Shown in pieces: positions 14,343 to 15,722 of a stretch of DNA of 15,722 bases. Numbering within the stretch: position 1 is the stretch's first letter; each line of letters opens with the position of its first letter. The notes under the pieces were generated by a model. That model had not been told where the DNA came from and did not search any database. It saw only the letters and a list, made by a program, of their open reading frames with translations. This DNA is from Pseudomonadota bacterium (GTDB lineage: Bacteria > Pseudomonadota > Alphaproteobacteria > Rhizobiales > Beijerinckiaceae), in contig JAEWKL010000436.1 in NCBI GenBank assembly GCA_023386115.1, positions 1-15,722 of the forward strand, read 5' to 3'. Both the position numbers and the translations under genes were made by a program.

Positions 14343-15497
14343 ATGTCGCTGCAGCCAAGCTCGCGCGCCGAGGTTCCCAGCCAGACCGCCGCCGTGGCTC
14401 GAGCCGCGTTTCCGCCGGGCAATGCCGACCTGCGGCTGAGGGATGAACTTGGCACCGTGTTCACCGACGCGCAGGTCACGGCGCTGTTCTCCTCCCGCGG
14501 CCGCCCGGCCGAGGCACCCTGGCGGCTGGCGCTCGTCACCCTGCTCCAGTTCGCCGAGAACCTTTCGGATCGCCGCGCAGCCGAGGCCGCTCGTGGCCGC
14601 ATTGACTGGAAGTACCTTCTTGGCCTCGACCTCACCGACCCGGGCTTCGATGCCTCGGTGCTGTGCGAGTTCCGCTCCCGCCTCGTGGCCGGCCACGCCG
14701 AGACGCTCCTGCTCGACACGCTCTTGGCCCTGTGCCGCGAGCGCCGGCTTCTGGTCGCGCGAGGCCGTCAGCGAACCGACAGCACGCATGTCCTGAGCGC
14801 GGTTGGCAGCCTCGACCGCCTCGGTTGCGTCACCGAGACCCTGCGTGCCGCGCTCAATGCCCTCGCCGTCGCGGTTCCCGAGTGGCTGCGTGCCCACGCC
14901 GAGGAGACTTGGAGCGGGCGGTACGCCAAGCCCACGGACGATCTGTCCGTTCCGCTGGGCGAGGCGGCCCATCGTGCTCATGCCGAATGGATCGGCCGCG
15001 ACGGACACGCGCTCCTGGCTGCCGTGCTCTCGCCCGACGCACCGGCCTGGCTCCGCGAGATCCCGGCCGTGATCCCGCTCGGCCGGGTCTGGTTGCAGAA
15101 CTTCCAGATCGTCTCGGTCGATGACGAGAGCGGCACGAAAGACGACGCGGATCATACAAAGCTGCAGACCACGAGGGTTGTTTGGCGAACATCCTCGGAA
15201 GGCATTCCTCCTTCACTGCTGATGATCGCCTCACCCTACGATCCAGAGACCAGCTACGCCAAGAAGCGCTCGACGACTTGGATCGGCTACAAGGTCCACC
15301 TCACCGAGACCTGCGACGCGGATCGCCCCCGCCTGATCACGCATGTGGCGACTACGCTGGCCCCGGTTGCCGAGCGTGACGCACTCGGGTCGATCCAGGC
15401 CGATCTGGCAGCCCGCGATCTTCTCCCCGGCACGCACCTGGTCGATGCCGGCGACATCGATGCGGACCTGTTGCTCGCCGGTACATCGGGGCTGTAG
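14343..15497 (+). CDS. IS1182-family transposase, truncated at the C-terminus
   Basis: The 384-residue frame begins at an ATG with GGAGG (14332-14336) six bases upstream, an intact translation start. The N-terminal domain is typical of IS1182-family transposases (LRLRDELGTVFTD near residue 37, WRLALVTLLQFAENLSDRRA near 60-80, IDWKYLLGLDLTDPGFDASV near 83-102). The first catalytic Asp lies in RGRQRTDSTHVL (about 141-152), KKRSTTWIGYKVHLTETCD is near 304-322, and the second Asp region is HLVDAGDIDADLLLAG (about 364-379). It then diverges to TSGL and a stop. Family proteins continue for roughly 100-150 residues with the catalytic Glu, so the 3' end and right terminal repeat of the element are missing, deleted at about 15480. 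The protein should be inactive. It lies next to the MITE-like element on the left and a chromosomal PP2C gene on the right. Confidence 0.85.
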   Translation: MSLQPSSRAEVPSQTAAVARAAFPPGNADLRLRDELGTVFTDAQVTALFSSRGRPAEAPWRLALVTLLQFAENLSDRRAAEAARGRIDWKYLLGLDLTDPGFDASVLCEFRSRLVAGHAETLLLDTLLALCRERRLLVARGRQRTDSTHVLSAVGSLDRLGCVTETLRAALNALAVAVPEWLRAHAEETWSGRYAKPTDDLSVPLGEAAHRAHAEWIGRDGHALLAAVLSPDAPAWLREIPAVIPLGRVWLQNFQIVSVDDESGTKDDADHTKLQTTRVVWRTSSEGIPPSLLMIASPYDPETSYAKKRSTTWIGYKVHLTETCDADRPRLITHVATTLAPVAERDALGSIQADLAARDLLPGTHLVDAGDIDADLLLAGTSGL

Positions 15498-15607
15498 CGC
15501 CCCCCGTCTCCCCGATCACTGTCCGCCGTCGCCACAACAGGACGAGCCCGGACGAACGCCGACGCCATCCGGTCTCGTCCGCCGGGATTGGCACCGCGGG
15601 GGAAACC
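15498..15607. other. Junction between truncated IS1182 copy and PP2C gene
   Basis: Nothing recognisable lies here. It is presumably chromosomal DNA downstream of the minus-strand phosphatase gene, with the IS truncation point near 15480. No IS right end and no clear terminator hairpin were found. Confidence 0.4.
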
Positions 15608-15722
15608 TCAGATGCAGGCGACCAGCGCGGTGACGTTGTCCCGCACGCCGGCGGAGAGCGCTGCCGCGACGAGGGCGGCGGCCGGTTCGTGCGCGGCCCT
15701 AGCCCCGGCGGAGAACCGCGAG
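15608..15722 (-). CDS. PP2C-type serine/threonine phosphatase, C-terminal end only
   Basis: On the minus strand a frame enters from the right edge and ends at a TGA (complement of 15608-15610), giving 37 codons. The peptide has AAALVAAALSAGVRDNVTAL followed by VACI. The Arg-Asp-Asn-Val-Thr segment is the last conserved motif of PP2C/PPM metal-dependent phosphatases, where the Asp helps coordinate the metal, preceded by the usual helix with Leu-Val-x-x-Ala-Leu-x-x-Gly. The protein would dephosphorylate Ser/Thr residues. More than 80% of the gene lies outside the window, so accessory domains are unknown. Identification rests on this one motif and its position at the C-terminus. Confidence 0.75.
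   Translation of the reverse strand, partial: SRFSAGARAAHEPAAALVAAALSAGVRDNVTALVACI

Noticed and set aside
1..15722. CRISPR array, tRNA, rRNA or phage attachment site.
   Set aside because: I saw no regularly spaced direct repeats, no tRNA cloverleaf or rRNA sequence, and no direct repeat flanking the island that I could support by eye.

Overview
This is high-GC DNA, probably from an alphaproteobacterium of the Methylobacterium type. The GC content is high, and three unrelated transposase remnants (IS3, ISNCY and IS1182 types) resemble the elements I know from that group. The genus is an inference and no rRNA or tRNA is present to confirm it. Three complete IS-scarred zones and chromosomal gene ends surround a compact accessory block.

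Left edge (1-1400, minus strand): a GNAT acetyltransferase is followed downstream by the N-terminal half of a flavin-dependent, luciferase-like monooxygenase that runs off the window. From 1401 to 3141 there is no intact gene. The main content is a decayed IS3-family orfB on the minus strand with several frameshifts, plus unassigned sequence and a small inverted-repeat cluster just before the next operon.

Centre (3142-10137, plus strand): four consecutive, tightly coupled genes encode 772, 647, 461 and 448 residue proteins. They are paralogous. Each opens with a Gly-Trp-Asp motif (GWD-x-V-Y/I-x) and, about 40-60 residues later, carries a version of a phi-x-x-W-x-I-x-G-G-x-G-Q motif. I read them as P47/OrfX-like TULIP (tubular lipid-binding) proteins, the family best known from the orfX-p47 clusters beside botulinum and related clostridial neurotoxin genes. 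No toxin, protease motif or clostridial-type neighbour is visible here. The genes are joined by an 8-nt gap, a GTGA overlap and an ATGA overlap, and are closed by a rho-independent terminator. This is the most interesting system in the window: a P47/OrfX-like operon outside its toxin context, in a Gram-negative background.

Right of centre (10339-13761, plus strand): a type Va autotransporter has a signal peptide, a passenger built only of Ig-like modules (two IPT/TIG, one cadherin-like, two putative-Ig repeats and one more beta module) and a C-terminal beta-barrel ending in Phe. It looks like a surface adhesin. Its own candidate promoter overlaps the tail of the preceding terminator.

Right edge (13762-15722): a frameshifted ISNCY-type transposase fragment, a 125-bp MITE-like element made of nested hairpins with inverted ends, an IS1182-family transposase truncated at its 3' end, and (minus strand) the last 37 codons of a PP2C-type phosphatase. 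The operon and adhesin are therefore bracketed by IS debris, consistent with an acquired island.
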